Source: CBDAUN01 sp965214875
Lineage (GTDB): Bacteria > Pseudomonadota > Gammaproteobacteria > Arenicellales > JAJDZL01
Length of the DNA stretch: 64,000 nucleotides
Assembly: GCA_965214875.1 (NCBI GenBank)
Contig: OZ243980.1
Coordinates: forward strand, 2,666,001-2,730,000
Direction of reading: 5' to 3'
Part shown: piece by piece, positions 17,217 to 26,937 of the stretch
Numbering within the stretch: position 1 is the stretch's first letter
Layout: each line of letters starts with the position of its first letter
Made by a program: the position numbers and the translations under genes
The notes under the pieces: generated by a model
Database searches by the model: none
Told to the model about the DNA's origin: nothing
What the model saw: only the letters and a program-made list of their open reading frames with translations

Positions 17217-20200
17217 TTAGAATTGGATTTCAAGATTAGAAAACATCTTATCAATATACTTATCCCGATCTTCCTGCATGAAGAATATATGCATATTCTC
17301 CAATTCGTCTCGAGACTTGTCCCACTTCAAGTCTGAGTAGCCTGTCCACGAAAGGATAAAGCAATTGAGAACAACATTCGGATCATTTATACGATCTTCA
17401 ATTTCTTTTATTTGTTTATGAAATCTTATTTTTTCGCTATCAGGACCTTCATGAATGAGACCATGCGGCTCAATGAAAGTGATGTGTTGTTTTTTCCCGA
17501 CAAGTGTCCATAGGATGAAGTCCGGGTGAAAATTTCCAGCCTCGAAAAACCCCACACCCTTGCCTCTGCTCATGTTCCTCAGTAAAAACAGTTCTACTCC
17601 AGCATTTTCCAAATCACTTTTGTGATTGCCATGCCAATTCTTCAAATGTTTAATGAATTTGTATTCACTCTCGTTGAGTGCAACCGGCTGATTGGTGATC
17701 TTTCCTCCGCGTTGAATATGAATGAGAGGTTCAAACAAGTGTGAACCGAATTTGCAGACATTCAATTGGCCAATACTCAACAGGTCATCTTTGTTTTGCT
17801 CTATCTCTTTCAGCATTCGCTTAATTTGGAGAATAACATCCTGCGCATTGCTGTCCACGATGAGCCTATGAAAATCTTCCTGAGGAATGTTGTCGTCATC
17901 TGGGCTCAACTCCCGCAATTCTAAGCGTGGTTCAAGGAATTCCCTTTCGCGATATTTGTAGTAGCGTTCGCAATACTTTTTCAGCAGTGCTAATGCCACT
18001 TGCTGAAACAAAAGGACTCCGGCATAGTTTTCCGGACTGCGCCGGTTGGCTGGTAAGTAGAGCTTATACCAACTCGAATCCTTCAGAAGTTCAGAAATGC
18101 CGCTTTTGGTAATGTTGAGATTGTACCAGCCTCGTTCCAGCTTATAACTTTCCAACTCAAAGTAAAGCGAGTCGTAGTCGAGCAAGGCAAGTTCTTTTTC
18201 ACCTAATGGCATAGAGTTTTTGGGAGTTGACTGTCTATTTCCAGTATTGACGGCATCTCCATCACGAATCTCCTGAATCCGTGGGTACCAGTCACAAACA
18301 ACACTGTTGACATTGAAGTATTTTGGAATAGCACCTAGCGTGGGTGCGGGGCCATCTTTCTTAAACTCGTATTCGCTTCCATCCGTTTGCTTTCTTTTTG
18401 GTCGCAGTATCTTTAGTTTCTTGCCAAAATCATAGGTAACATTTAACGGGACTTGAAAAGTTTTATGGCTCTCATTGCCCGGCAGACCTTCATCTTCAAG
18501 GAAGGCGCGGAACTTCTCCATAAAGTCGGCTTGAATTCCAAACACATTCAACGTTTCAAGTTCTTCAATATTGTTCGGATGAGCTTTTAGTCCATTAACA
18601 TGTCCACTGCGTTTCAGACTCCAGTTGTATCCCTTTAAGCGCACGCCTCTGCCAAAGAGTTGGATAATCTGCGCCCCCTCAGACTTCCCGACGTGCATCA
18701 AACCCATCGTGCTGACGCGCCAGCAATCCCAGCCTTCAATGAATTTCTTGGAGCCAATTAGCAGGTTTATGGATGATGAGGATTCATTCATAGAGGCGAA
18801 TATGGACTCGGTGAATTCGCTGTCTCGTGTTGTAATCTGAACATTTTGGTTCTGTGCCACTTCTACTACATGCTCACAAAGATTTTTTGGATTGCCAACA
18901 TTGATCAGGCCGAAAGGGATTTCGCTGGTGCCTGCATGTAGTACCACTTCTCCTGATTCACCTCTAGTGCGCTCAAGTGATAACAGTCCGCTTGAGGAAG
19001 TGTGGAATAACGTCGCGAGTATATCTTCATATATGGAATTAATTGTCGCGCCGTTGTTAAGTGTTTTGGACAGTTCGTTGAACGCACCTGCGAAGATATC
19101 GTTGCCGCCCTTACTGAGCAAGCCCGTTTCTTGGCCAGTTCTGTTGAGTATCTCTTCAATGCGTCTCTTTGCCTTAGTGCTGTTGTACAAAAATTCCGCG
19201 ACAAATACGATTGCCTTGGCAACATCTGACGCAGTTTCGTCTATCTTGCCCGTTTGCTTTGACTTTACGGCGGAAACCGTGCTGCCCACAAACACCCACA
19301 ATGGTTTTTCTATGTTGAACGGCAGGAATTCGACTGTGTTTGATTCATAGATGCGAAGCTGTTGATAGAACTTCAACAAACAAGCGGTCAAGTAGAGAGA
19401 TTGAAATTCCTCGAAAGATCTAGGCAAGTTTAGTATTCGATAATCCTTGCCGAAACCATCTTCGTAGAACCACCGATAAGAATAATCAAAGAGAATTGAT
19501 TTGGCGTAACTGTTTTGAATATCCAGCCGTTTCGAAGCTTGAACAGCTTGTTCAAATGTCGCCGAATACTCAAAGGTAAAGCCCTTGGCGCACAATTCAG
19601 ACCGTCGTGTGAACCATACCCCTTCATCCTTGCCGCTCATGCCTCGATGGCCTTCATCAAGCAGAAGCAGGTTCTGTTCGCCAAGACTTCGAGTGGCTAC
19701 CTGAGTAGGACCTTCCTGATCGGCGAGTTTGGTGATTTCCAGAATATCTACATGATTGAGTCCGCTAGCAGCGTCAAACAAGCTTCCTCGAGAAGGCGCA
19801 TAGATATCAGAATTAATGCCGCTTGCTTCGAGTTCCGAAGCATGTTGTGCAGACAGGCGTTCATTTGGAGTCAGTAGAACAACTCGAGACAATTCCTTAT
19901 CTTTCCTATGCTTAACAGCGTAGTGCCTGAATTGAAGCAGGTTGGCGTGCATAATCAGAGTTTTGCCGCTACCGGTAGCGTTCTGCAAGCAAAGCTTGTT
20001 CAGGTCTTCACCGTTGTAAGGTGGCACTGGATGAAAATCCTTCCAATGACTATTGAACAGTTCAACAAAGCCATTCAGCTGGTTAAGCAAGCTTTCCTTA
20101 TCCTCAAAATACCTATCCAAGTAAATCTCTGCGAACATCAAAGTAAGCCACTGATAGTATTTCCACGTGACTGGTTGGCTACGTTTCTGATTGATTTGTC

Positions 20201-20501
20201 GGGTGTGACAGCCGATGTTTTCTTCATAACAAAGCATCTGACTCTTGTTAAATTGGCACCCAATGCTCGCGAACAGATTGCTGGACACCAGCTCACGATA
20301 AAAATAATGCAGATTGTCATGGTCGAGTCCTTCCAGTTTTTGGTCATGAAGCAAATCCGCCAGCAATCGAAAAGGACGTACCTCCTGATTTGCGAGTTTG
20401 TGTGTTGTGAAAGGACAAATGCCAAAAAGGCTCAGCAACCACTGGTTGAGCAGCAGTTTGTCATGAAACTTGTGTTCTTTAAGTTTGGGTGAACTGCTCA
20501 A
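17217..20501 (-). CDS. Type III-like restriction subunit: SF2 helicase with C-terminal nuclease
   Basis: Restriction (Res) subunit of 1094 residues, partner of the mod gene ending 20 bp upstream. Walker A NATGSGKT lies near residues 174-181, the DEAH-like box LLLLDEGHRG near 282, and helicase motifs V/VI as KKFIEGWDCW and IIQLFGRGVRLKGYN. Near the C-terminus GNFHPDFILW...HITFIEPHG resembles a PD-(D/E)xK nuclease core, but the usual lysine position reads His (E-P-H). It should translocate and cleave unmodified DNA together with Mod. The gene is full length and free of stops. Lower GC than the backbone suggests horizontal acquisition. Confidence 0.88.
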   Translation of the reverse strand: MSSSPKLKEHKFHDKLLLNQWLLSLFGICPFTTHKLANQEVRPFRLLADLLHDQKLEGLDHDNLHYFYRELVSSNLFASIGCQFNKSQMLCYEENIGCHTRQINQKRSQPVTWKYYQWLTLMFAEIYLDRYFEDKESLLNQLNGFVELFNSHWKDFHPVPPYNGEDLNKLCLQNATGSGKTLIMHANLLQFRHYAVKHRKDKELSRVVLLTPNERLSAQHASELEASGINSDIYAPSRGSLFDAASGLNHVDILEITKLADQEGPTQVATRSLGEQNLLLLDEGHRGMSGKDEGVWFTRRSELCAKGFTFEYSATFEQAVQASKRLDIQNSYAKSILFDYSYRWFYEDGFGKDYRILNLPRSFEEFQSLYLTACLLKFYQQLRIYESNTVEFLPFNIEKPLWVFVGSTVSAVKSKQTGKIDETASDVAKAIVFVAEFLYNSTKAKRRIEEILNRTGQETGLLSKGGNDIFAGAFNELSKTLNNGATINSIYEDILATLFHTSSSGLLSLERTRGESGEVVLHAGTSEIPFGLINVGNPKNLCEHVVEVAQNQNVQITTRDSEFTESIFASMNESSSSINLLIGSKKFIEGWDCWRVSTMGLMHVGKSEGAQIIQLFGRGVRLKGYNWSLKRSGHVNGLKAHPNNIEELETLNVFGIQADFMEKFRAFLEDEGLPGNESHKTFQVPLNVTYDFGKKLKILRPKRKQTDGSEYEFKKDGPAPTLGAIPKYFNVNSVVCDWYPRIQEIRDGDAVNTGNRQSTPKNSMPLGEKELALLDYDSLYFELESYKLERGWYNLNITKSGISELLKDSSWYKLYLPANRRSPENYAGVLLFQQVALALLKKYCERYYKYREREFLEPRLELRELSPDDDNIPQEDFHRLIVDSNAQDVILQIKRMLKEIEQNKDDLLSIGQLNVCKFGSHLFEPLIHIQRGGKITNQPVALNESEYKFIKHLKNWHGNHKSDLENAGVELFLLRNMSRGKGVGFFEAGNFHPDFILWTLVGKKQHITFIEPHGLIHEGPDSEKIRFHKQIKEIEDRINDPNVVLNCFILSWTGYSDLKWDKSRDELENMHIFFMQEDRDKYIDKMFSNLEIQF

Positions 20502-20521
20502 TCTAGTGCCTTAACTTTTGC

Positions 20522-22984
20522 CTATCTGCCGTCCCACATGAGATTCATGAACTCTTCTTCAATGAGGCGAACTTCCCACCTTTGACCGTCCGATCTCAGA
20601 TTGGACAAATTATTGCTGCCATTGACATAGATGATGTCGAATTTGAATTCCTGCGAATCATTGCAATGCCTTTTGAACCATACGTCCAACACCAGATTGT
20701 CGCGTTCAATATCGCCAGTCAATTTGCGCCAGATAACCATGACATTTTCGCGCTGACCGTTGTTGGGGTTGTTTGGATTCTTTGGCCTCCGGCCTTCTAC
20801 TTTACGAAACCACCACGGACCATCAGTTTTTCTCTCAATTTCTCCATCTACCGCCAGCTTGGGCTGCTGGTCTTGAGGCAGATCCAGGTCCGTCAAACAT
20901 TTGAAATTTGCTTGGCAAGTGTGGGGTACTGATGTATGTACTACGCGCAAGCCGATCAGATAGTTGAATGTTTCTATCAGATCAACTGGTCGAGTAGAGT
21001 ACTCATCAGTTCCCGGCTTCTTCACTTTCAGGAAGTACGCAGTAGGGTCGGCAAAGGCATCGATGTTGAGTAACGACTGACTGTTTCGGGTTTCTACATC
21101 CAGAAGATAGTTGAGCATGTAGTCTTCCCGCAGCGATGGATAGTCGTCGAGCATACTCTTCCGAGCAGGATTGGCGTCGAAGTGCAGGTTGTTAAGCGTA
21201 TCTTCGTAGGATTCTAGGCGGAGGTACTTGAAACATTGTGAGATGCCGGATTCTCGGTTTTCAGGTTTGCCGTCTTTCCAATCCTTGGAGTAAATTACTT
21301 TGTTGATACGAGGTTTTAATACAGTATCAAAATGGTCACCCATCTCAATGAGAATATATTTTCGGTATCCATCACCCTCTCGATTCAGATGAACCACAGA
21401 TGCCGCTGTCGTTCCCGAACCTCCAAAAAAATCGATTATGGTATCTTTTTTTGAAGATGCAATTTTTAACGAATCCGTAACGGAATGTATGCTTTTCGGA
21501 TAATTGAAATCAGAATCAGAAAATAATTTCTTTAACAGCATAGTCCCGTGTGAAGATGCGTCATATTCCGGACCGTACCAAAACGACTTCGGCTTTATTT
21601 CATTTTTTATTCGGTCTTTTAGCTTTATGACAAAACTATCATTGTGCTTCTTGACCATAAATTCTGAATCGAACGATTGCTGAGCTGTTAATCTGTCCCA
21701 TCTCCATACTCGCTCCCCTCCATCGCTACCTAATGGTAGTATTTCTGCGAAAGAATCATCTTGTCTGGTCAATGATAATTGTTGATTTGACTCTGAATAA
21801 TAGATTGGATAGAAAAGATTCGGACGGTCGTTCCTTCTTGAATTTGATCCACTACGTCTAAATGGTAATTCTCTGTAAGCAGAAATCTCATCGAATTTAT
21901 TGTACTTTTTCCCCAATTCTTCGGAAGTTTGCATGAGTTGATTGGTGGTCAACTGTTGATAACTCTTCGCATATACATGCAAATATTCGTGAGATGGAGA
22001 GATGTGTTTTGCATCGGCACGACCTCGTGGGTTATGTTGAATCGCAATTGTAGAGACATAGTTCTCAGCTCCAAAAATATCATCAAGCAATAGTTTTAAC
22101 CCAAACCCTTCAGCATTATCAATCGCCACCTGTATACTTGATTCTGGACACATAAGGTTTTTCCCGTTCTTTAATCTGTCCGTCATCAAAGTCAACCACG
22201 AACTATGCCGGTATTCATTTTTGTACAAAATCTCTGATGCAGATGTGTTGTAGGGAGGGTCAATATAGATGCACTTCACTTGTTCTCGATATCTTTCCTG
22301 CAACAGGTTCAGTGCCTGAAAATTCTCAGAGTGAATTAGTAATCCATCGCATTGCTTATCGAAGTTATTGATTGATGCCAGCAACCGGTCCTTGAAGCCT
22401 TCGTCAAAGAATTTAGTATCCAGCACAAGCTTGTCGTTTGCTTTGAGAAACTCAATAGTCAACGGCTTCGAGTATGCGGCTCTCATTAAGTTAGACTGGA
22501 TTTCATCAACAGCAAATAATTTGATCCACTCTTCACGCTGTGCATCATTGGCCGCAACTTCCTCATACAGTTCCTCGGAAACTCGATCAAGTGTGATGCA
22601 ATAGTTGGTTTCGATGACGAACTTCTTCTTGAGCCATAACTTTTTCTGAAAATCCTCAAGTTGCGCCAGAAAGTCAATCAGCTTGCCCGCAATCTTACGC
22701 AATACTCTGATCTTGACCAGATAACTTTCCACAGAAGGCGCATCGGCGTTTTCAATGTCATCCAGATGCATCATCTCGTTTTTGATATAGAAATCCAGTT
22801 CTCGACGCAGGAAACCGCCCAAGTCTTTATGGATGAAGTAATCTACCGTATTGCGGGTGGTGTACCGGTTCAGGTACTTGTAAAGCAGATGTGGTTTCTT
22901 TCCCTTTTCTGTCAGAATCGGCACTTCCAATAGACGAAGATAATCGACAATCCTTTTCTGATGTTTAGTGTCTTCAGTTGCCAT
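20522..22984 (-). CDS. Type III-like DNA adenine methyltransferase, catalytic part of a split mod gene
   Basis: Site-specific N6-adenine methyltransferase of the beta class. The AdoMet/catalytic motifs occur in the order DPPYNT (about residue 245 of this frame) then FFGGSGTTAASVVHL (about 520), followed by a target-recognition/C-terminal part. The open frame continues upstream of ATG 22984 without a stop to a run of ten C (23227-23236), where it joins, one frame off, with the N-terminal piece at 23206-23877. With 8 or 11 C the two pieces make a single protein of about 1118 residues (11 C), the usual size of this family. If frame-off, an internal start at 22984 might still yield an N-truncated enzyme. 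It lies 20 bp upstream of res. Confidence 0.88.
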   Translation of the reverse strand: MATEDTKHQKRIVDYLRLLEVPILTEKGKKPHLLYKYLNRYTTRNTVDYFIHKDLGGFLRRELDFYIKNEMMHLDDIENADAPSVESYLVKIRVLRKIAGKLIDFLAQLEDFQKKLWLKKKFVIETNYCITLDRVSEELYEEVAANDAQREEWIKLFAVDEIQSNLMRAAYSKPLTIEFLKANDKLVLDTKFFDEGFKDRLLASINNFDKQCDGLLIHSENFQALNLLQERYREQVKCIYIDPPYNTSASEILYKNEYRHSSWLTLMTDRLKNGKNLMCPESSIQVAIDNAEGFGLKLLLDDIFGAENYVSTIAIQHNPRGRADAKHISPSHEYLHVYAKSYQQLTTNQLMQTSEELGKKYNKFDEISAYRELPFRRSGSNSRRNDRPNLFYPIYYSESNQQLSLTRQDDSFAEILPLGSDGGERVWRWDRLTAQQSFDSEFMVKKHNDSFVIKLKDRIKNEIKPKSFWYGPEYDASSHGTMLLKKLFSDSDFNYPKSIHSVTDSLKIASSKKDTIIDFFGGSGTTAASVVHLNREGDGYRKYILIEMGDHFDTVLKPRINKVIYSKDWKDGKPENRESGISQCFKYLRLESYEDTLNNLHFDANPARKSMLDDYPSLREDYMLNYLLDVETRNSQSLLNIDAFADPTAYFLKVKKPGTDEYSTRPVDLIETFNYLIGLRVVHTSVPHTCQANFKCLTDLDLPQDQQPKLAVDGEIERKTDGPWWFRKVEGRRPKNPNNPNNGQRENVMVIWRKLTGDIERDNLVLDVWFKRHCNDSQEFKFDIIYVNGSNNLSNLRSDGQRWEVRLIEEEFMNLMWDGR

Positions 22985-23205
22985 AAGCCGGAGACGTTCA
23001 AGGATAGTCTTTGCCGCCTCTTTATTGCGCGTGTCACGCCAAGTCCTTTCCTGACCGGTTTTTTCCGGATCAGGGCGATATTCGAAACTGAGAACGAGCT
23101 CGCCGTTGCCATCTAGAACAACGGGACTTTCAGTATTCAGAATGAAATACCGCTTACTGGCATCGCTCGCCTTGACATTGCCGTGTTCTCCTTCGGTAGC
23201 TTCAA

Positions 23206-23877
23206 CTACGCGAAAGTGAACTCGGAGGGGGGGGGGAGTGCTTTTTCGACACTAGACAGTAAATCCGCCGGGTCTTGCATTTCAAGAACTTCTTTCGCTT
23301 GCCTCAAATCGAAACTAAAGTTTGAAAAGTGCTCAGCACTCTTGATGTAGTACTGGTCGGCATTGGCCCAGTGCAACTTAACCTCTTCTCCGTTATAGGG
23401 AATAGCGAATGGCGCAGCCCTGCTGGATGTTTCCCTGGTGTAGTAGCGGCGGGAAATGAAATCTCCGCTGTCGTAGTAACGCTCAAAGAAACGATAAAGG
23501 TGGTCGTATATGTCGGCCTCGCTACTGGCGGTGTCTTTTGCTTCGTCCAAAGCCGCCTTGGCTTGTTTGACCTGTTCAGCTTCATCAGGATTAGGAGCAC
23601 CGTAACTCCTTGCAAGAGATATTGCACGTTCATAGGACTTCTGCAACTCAGCCGTGCGATCCTCGCTGACTTCGCCGAATGCATCCGACACGATTTTCAG
23701 CAGATCTTCGCTGATGAAGTCCCGGACCTCCTGTGACTTGGCATGCATAATGCGATAGAAACCAAAATCAAGATCAGGCTGATCAAGATGAAACAACTCC
23801 TCCAGCTTCATCAAGAGGCGTTTGCGAAGCTTTGCTACAGATGGCACTAAATTCTCCTTTGATGTTTCTGAATTCAT
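23206..23877 (-). CDS. N-terminal part of the split mod methyltransferase gene
   Basis: N-terminal segment of the same methyltransferase, starting at ATG 23875-23877 (MNSETSKENLV). It is a helical region containing family-typical blocks such as DLDFGFYRIMHAK, DIYDHLYRFFERYYD and EEVKLHWANADQYYIK. Reading passes into the C10 tract and terminates at TAG 13 codons later (EKALPPPSEFTFA). An earlier in-frame ATG at 23955 gives an implausible extension next to the IS debris. The break sits between helical N-terminus and catalytic domain. As read, the gene is out of frame; slippage by +1 or -2 repairs it. A homopolymer sequencing error would look the same. Confidence 0.85.
   Translation of the reverse strand: MNSETSKENLVPSVAKLRKRLLMKLEELFHLDQPDLDFGFYRIMHAKSQEVRDFISEDLLKIVSDAFGEVSEDRTAELQKSYERAISLARSYGAPNPDEAEQVKQAKAALDEAKDTASSEADIYDHLYRFFERYYDSGDFISRRYYTRETSSRAAPFAIPYNGEEVKLHWANADQYYIKSAEHFSNFSFDLRQAKEVLEMQDPADLLSSVEKALPPPSEFTFA
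23227..23236 (-). repeat. C10 homopolymer (G10 on plus strand) inside mod, candidate phase-variation tract
   Basis: Ten consecutive C on the coding strand, at the exact point where the mod reading frame shifts. With 10 C translation stops after 13 further codons; with 11 (or 8) C it continues as LRVHFRVVEATEGE into the catalytic part. Long poly-C/poly-G tracts in mod genes are a known site of slipped-strand mispairing that switches type III methyltransferases on and off. Confidence 0.8.
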
Positions 23878-24030
23878 GAAATGGATACCCCGAGGGCTGT
23901 CTGCGGCATCATAGTGTGCCACTGGACAGATCCAATTAAACAATAAACGCATCACGGAGCATCCAGAAGAAGAATATACAGCAAATCCACCAGATCGGAA
24001 TCGATTTGGCCAACAGCGCGATTTAGATCC

Positions 24031-25227
24031 ATGCGGTCAGCGAACGGAGCAAGAAGGTGTCCAATCGGCGCTTTTCGCGTGTCAAGGCGCATGCGGAGAC
24101 CAACAAGAACGATGCGGCAATGCGGAGGTGGCAGGCGAGGCGGCGCTGCCGGAAGCGTAGCGGCGGGGCGGCGAGCCTTCTTAAGTGAATGCCATTGCGA
24201 GCGCCTGGGCGACGAGCAGGTCGAGCGCTGGCGCGGTCGGCGGCTGTTCGCGGTCGACGGCGCCAAGATCAACGTGCCGCGCGAGCTGCTCGAGGACGGC
24301 TGCAGCCTGCCGAGTCCGGGCGCCCGCTGCCCGCAGGGCCTGTGCAGCTGCCTGCAGCGCCCGGACGACCGCATGCCGATCGACTTCGAGCTTTCGGCGC
24401 GCCTTTGCGAGCGCAGCCTGGCGGCGACGCATCTGCCGCGCCTGAGCGCCGGCGATGTCGCGGCCTGCGACCGCGGCTGCTGCCCGTTCGAGCTCCTATG
24501 GGACCATGTCCGCCGGAATGTCGACTGCGCGAACCGCCTGCAGCGCAGCAGCGCGGCGCAGTTCGAGCGGTTCATCGAAAGCGGCGAAAGCGAGTGCATC
24601 GCGCGGGCGCTTCCAGGCAAGGATGCCCGGCGCAAATGGCGCCGGTCGCATCCGGGCGAGCCGCCGCCGCAGCCGGTCGCGGCGCGATGCGCGCGCATCG
24701 AGACCGGCGGCGAGGATTTCTTCATCGCCGCCACGCCGGCCGATGCCGAGCGGCTGCCGCTGCCGGCGATCGGCGACATCTGCCGCGGGCGCTGGGGCAT
24801 CGAGGAGCTTTGCAAAGTGTCCAAGCAGCTGGCCGAGGTCGAGCAGTTCCGCGCCCGCACCGGGCGCGGGGTCCGCCAGGAGCTGTTCGCCCATTCCGCG
24901 ATCGTCGCGCCGGCGCGCTCGCTCGGCAACTTCGCCGAGCAGGCGGTCGGCGCCGCCGTGCAGGCGAACTTCAAAAATGCGCTGGCGACCGTCGCCCGGC
25001 AGCTCGAGGCGGCCGTGCTCGGGCATGCGCGGCTGGCCGCCGAAGCGGTCTCGAATATGGTCGAGGGCATCGCCTCTTGCACCGGCAAGACGCGGCCCGG
25101 ACGGTCGTATCCGAGAGTGTCGAAGCGCCCCGACGACCGCTTCCGCAACCCGAACCGCAAATCAGGCAAGGCGGCGCTGCCGGCAGCATGGCGGCGGGGC
25201 GGCCGGCGGAGCGGTGCGCCTTCTTAA
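24031..25227 (+). pseudogene. IS4-family transposase, 5'-truncated
   Basis: DDE transposase of the IS4 family. Recognisable blocks are LFAVDGAKINVPREL (first Asp), AACDRGCCPF (second Asp) and ICRGRWGIEELCKVSKQL, the Y-R-E-K signature with Tyr changed to Cys, then QELFAHSAIV and the basic C-terminus RSYPRVSKRPDDRFRNPNRKSGK. Family-like sequence begins only at GDEQVERWRG (about 24210); the frame upstream of that is not a transposase N-terminus, so the gene is 5'-deleted and cannot be intact. GC content far exceeds that of neighbours. Six-frame shadows in this GC-rich stretch give several long spurious ORFs on both strands. Confidence 0.8.
24132..24197 (+). repeat. IS4-like terminal sequence, copy 1
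   Basis: Imperfect direct repeat of 25163-25262, ending in the 18-bp block CTTAAGTGAATGCCATTG that is identical in both copies (24180-24197 and 25245-25262). Probably the right end of an earlier IS4-like copy. Confidence 0.6.
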
Positions 25228-25262
25228 GTGAATGCACCCTTTTCCTTAAGTGAATGCCATTG
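25163..25262 (+). repeat. IS4-like terminal sequence, copy 2
   Basis: Second copy of the IS4-like 3' end, following the transposase frame. It contains CTTAAGTGAATGC twice (25223 and 25245), the second within the full 18-bp block, and abuts the IS1380-like remnant at 25263. Confidence 0.6.
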
Positions 25263-25504
25263 CTGGCGCCGCAGCCGCCGGAAACGCAAAAAAAGCATCG
25301 CGCGCACGACAAAAAAACCGGTTGCGTCCCGGCGCGTTCCGGACTATCATTGATCTTTCGCCCCGGTTCCGCTCCTCCGCCCTTTCCGGCCGCGTCCCGC
25401 CCGCAAGCCCGCCCGGCATCGCCGCGGCGAACGCCAAAATCTCTCCGCACCACGTATTTCGGCGGAAAATCCGCCCAAAAAAAATCTCTAACGCGGATTT
25501 TGGG
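25263..25504 (+). mobile_element. IS1380-like right-end remnant
   Basis: Starts CTGGCGCCGCAGCC and ends CTCTAACGCGGATTTTGGG; aligned by eye it is almost the same as the last 241 bp of the IS1380-like element at 50426-51977, with few substitutions and small indels. The end abuts the hsdR reading frame, so this element truncated hsdR. Confidence 0.8.
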
Positions 25505-25506
25505 AG

Positions 25507-26937
25507 GGAAAAGCGATGGTCGTATGCATGAGTCGACGCATATGCGTCGATCTTTACAATGAGCTGACCCAATTGCGGCCTGATTGGAAAGATGAAGATG
25601 ACGAACGCGGAAAGATCAAGATCATCATGACCGGTTCAGCTAGCGATCCTCCAGATTGGCAGCGTCATATCCGCAGCAAAGCTCGCCGTGAAAAACTCGC
25701 GCGCCGCTTTCGGAATCCGGCGGACCCGTTTCAAATCGCGCTGGTGCGAGACCTGTGGCTGACCGGATTCGATGCGCCAAGTCTGCATACGATGTACGTC
25801 GACAAACCGATGCGAGGCCATGGACTGATGCAGGCAGTCGCGCGAGTCAACCGCGTATTCAAGGATAAGCCAGGCGGCCTTATCGTAGACTATCTCGGTC
25901 TGGCGCATGAACTCAAGCATGCTCTCGACACTTATACGCAAAGCGGTGGAAAAGGTTCAAATGTCTTAGAACAATCAGAAGCGGTCGCAGTAATGCTTGA
26001 GAAGCATGAAGTTTGCTGCGCCTTGATGCACGGACTCGACTATTCCGCGTGGGCCAATGGAAACGCATCAGAACGACTGAAGCTATTGCCAGAAGCATCC
26101 GAGCGCATATTGGCTCAGGAAAATGGCAAAAAGCGTTTTGTTCAGGCAGTGAGTGATCTATCTCATGCTTTCGCGCTATCTGTGCCGCATGAAGAAACCA
26201 TCCGAATTCGCGATGATGTGCAATTCTTTCAAAGCGTTCGCGTCGCGCTGACAAAGTCTTCCTCAAAATCACGATCAGACGAAGGTGTCGACAACGCAAT
26301 CAGGCAAATTATTTCAAAGGCTGTATCTTCTGATGAGGTGATCGACATTTTCTCCGCAGCCGGACTTCGGAAACCCGACGTCTCTATCCTGTCAGACGAG
26401 TTCCTCGCAGAAGTCAAAGGCATGAAACGTCGAAACGTAGCGGTTGAGCTGTTGCAAAAACTGCTTAAAGGTGAAATCTCAGCTCGCAGGAAATCCAATG
26501 TCGTGCAAGCGCGATTGTTCTCCGAAATGCTCGAACAAACTCTTAAACGCTACCAAAACAGGGCGATTGAGGCAGCTCAGGTCATTGAAGAATTGATTCA
26601 ACTGGCAAAGGATATGCGGGAGGCTAATGCGCGTGGTCAAGATCTCGGGCTAACGGAGGATGAACTAGCGTTCTATGACGCACTTGAAACGAACGACAGC
26701 GCGGTTAAAGTGCTTGGCGACGAAACGCTGCGAGAAATTGCACAGAGTCTCGTAGCAACCATTAGAAATAACGTGACCATTGACTGGATGATTCGCGAGA
26801 GTGTTAGGGCGGAGCTGCGCATTAAGGTAAAGCGAGTGCTGCGCAAATACAACTACCCGCCAGATAAGCAAGAAAAGGCTGCGCTTACTGTATTGAAGCA
26901 GGCGGAAGTCCTATCTGCAAATTGGGCGGGTGATTGA
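25507..26937 (+). pseudogene. hsdR: Type I restriction subunit HsdR, C-terminal remnant
   Basis: C-terminal part (about 476 residues) of a type I restriction-modification HsdR translocase. The opening GKAMVVCMSRRICVDLYNE and MTGSASDPPDWQ, followed by LTGFDAPSLHTMYVDKPMRGHG and VARVNRVFKDKPGGLIVDYLG, are helicase motifs IV-VI of the family; the long helical C-terminus follows. The N-terminal nuclease domain and helicase motifs I-III are missing because an IS1380-like end lies directly at 25504. No hsdM or hsdS is present beside it. It cannot cleave DNA and is a decayed relic, although an ATG at 25516 leaves a long open frame. Confidence 0.88.

Larger units (their letters stand above)
23960..25504 (+). 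mobile_element. Composite insertion-sequence debris (IS4-like nested in IS1380-like remnant)
   Basis: About 1.5 kb of strikingly GC-rich DNA between the mod gene and the truncated hsdR gene. From left to right it holds a short unassigned piece (24000-24130), a remnant of an IS4-like 3' end (24132-24197), a 5'-truncated IS4-family transposase gene, the same IS4-like 3' end again (25163-25262), and 242 bp of an IS1380-like right end (25263-25504). The last part is nearly identical to 51737-51977. Its right terminus GCGGATTTTGGG abuts hsdR coding sequence. The left boundary is uncertain. Confidence 0.75.

Noticed and set aside
23960..24130. Possible IS110-like N-terminus (IDLAN...IHAVSERSKKV) with an internal TAG
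   Set aside because: Too short and weak to name; kept only as unassigned IS debris.
24189..25253. Several long ORFs on both strands in 24000-25570
   Set aside because: High GC makes stop codons rare, so alternative frames stay open; only the plus frame ending at 25227 reads as a transposase.
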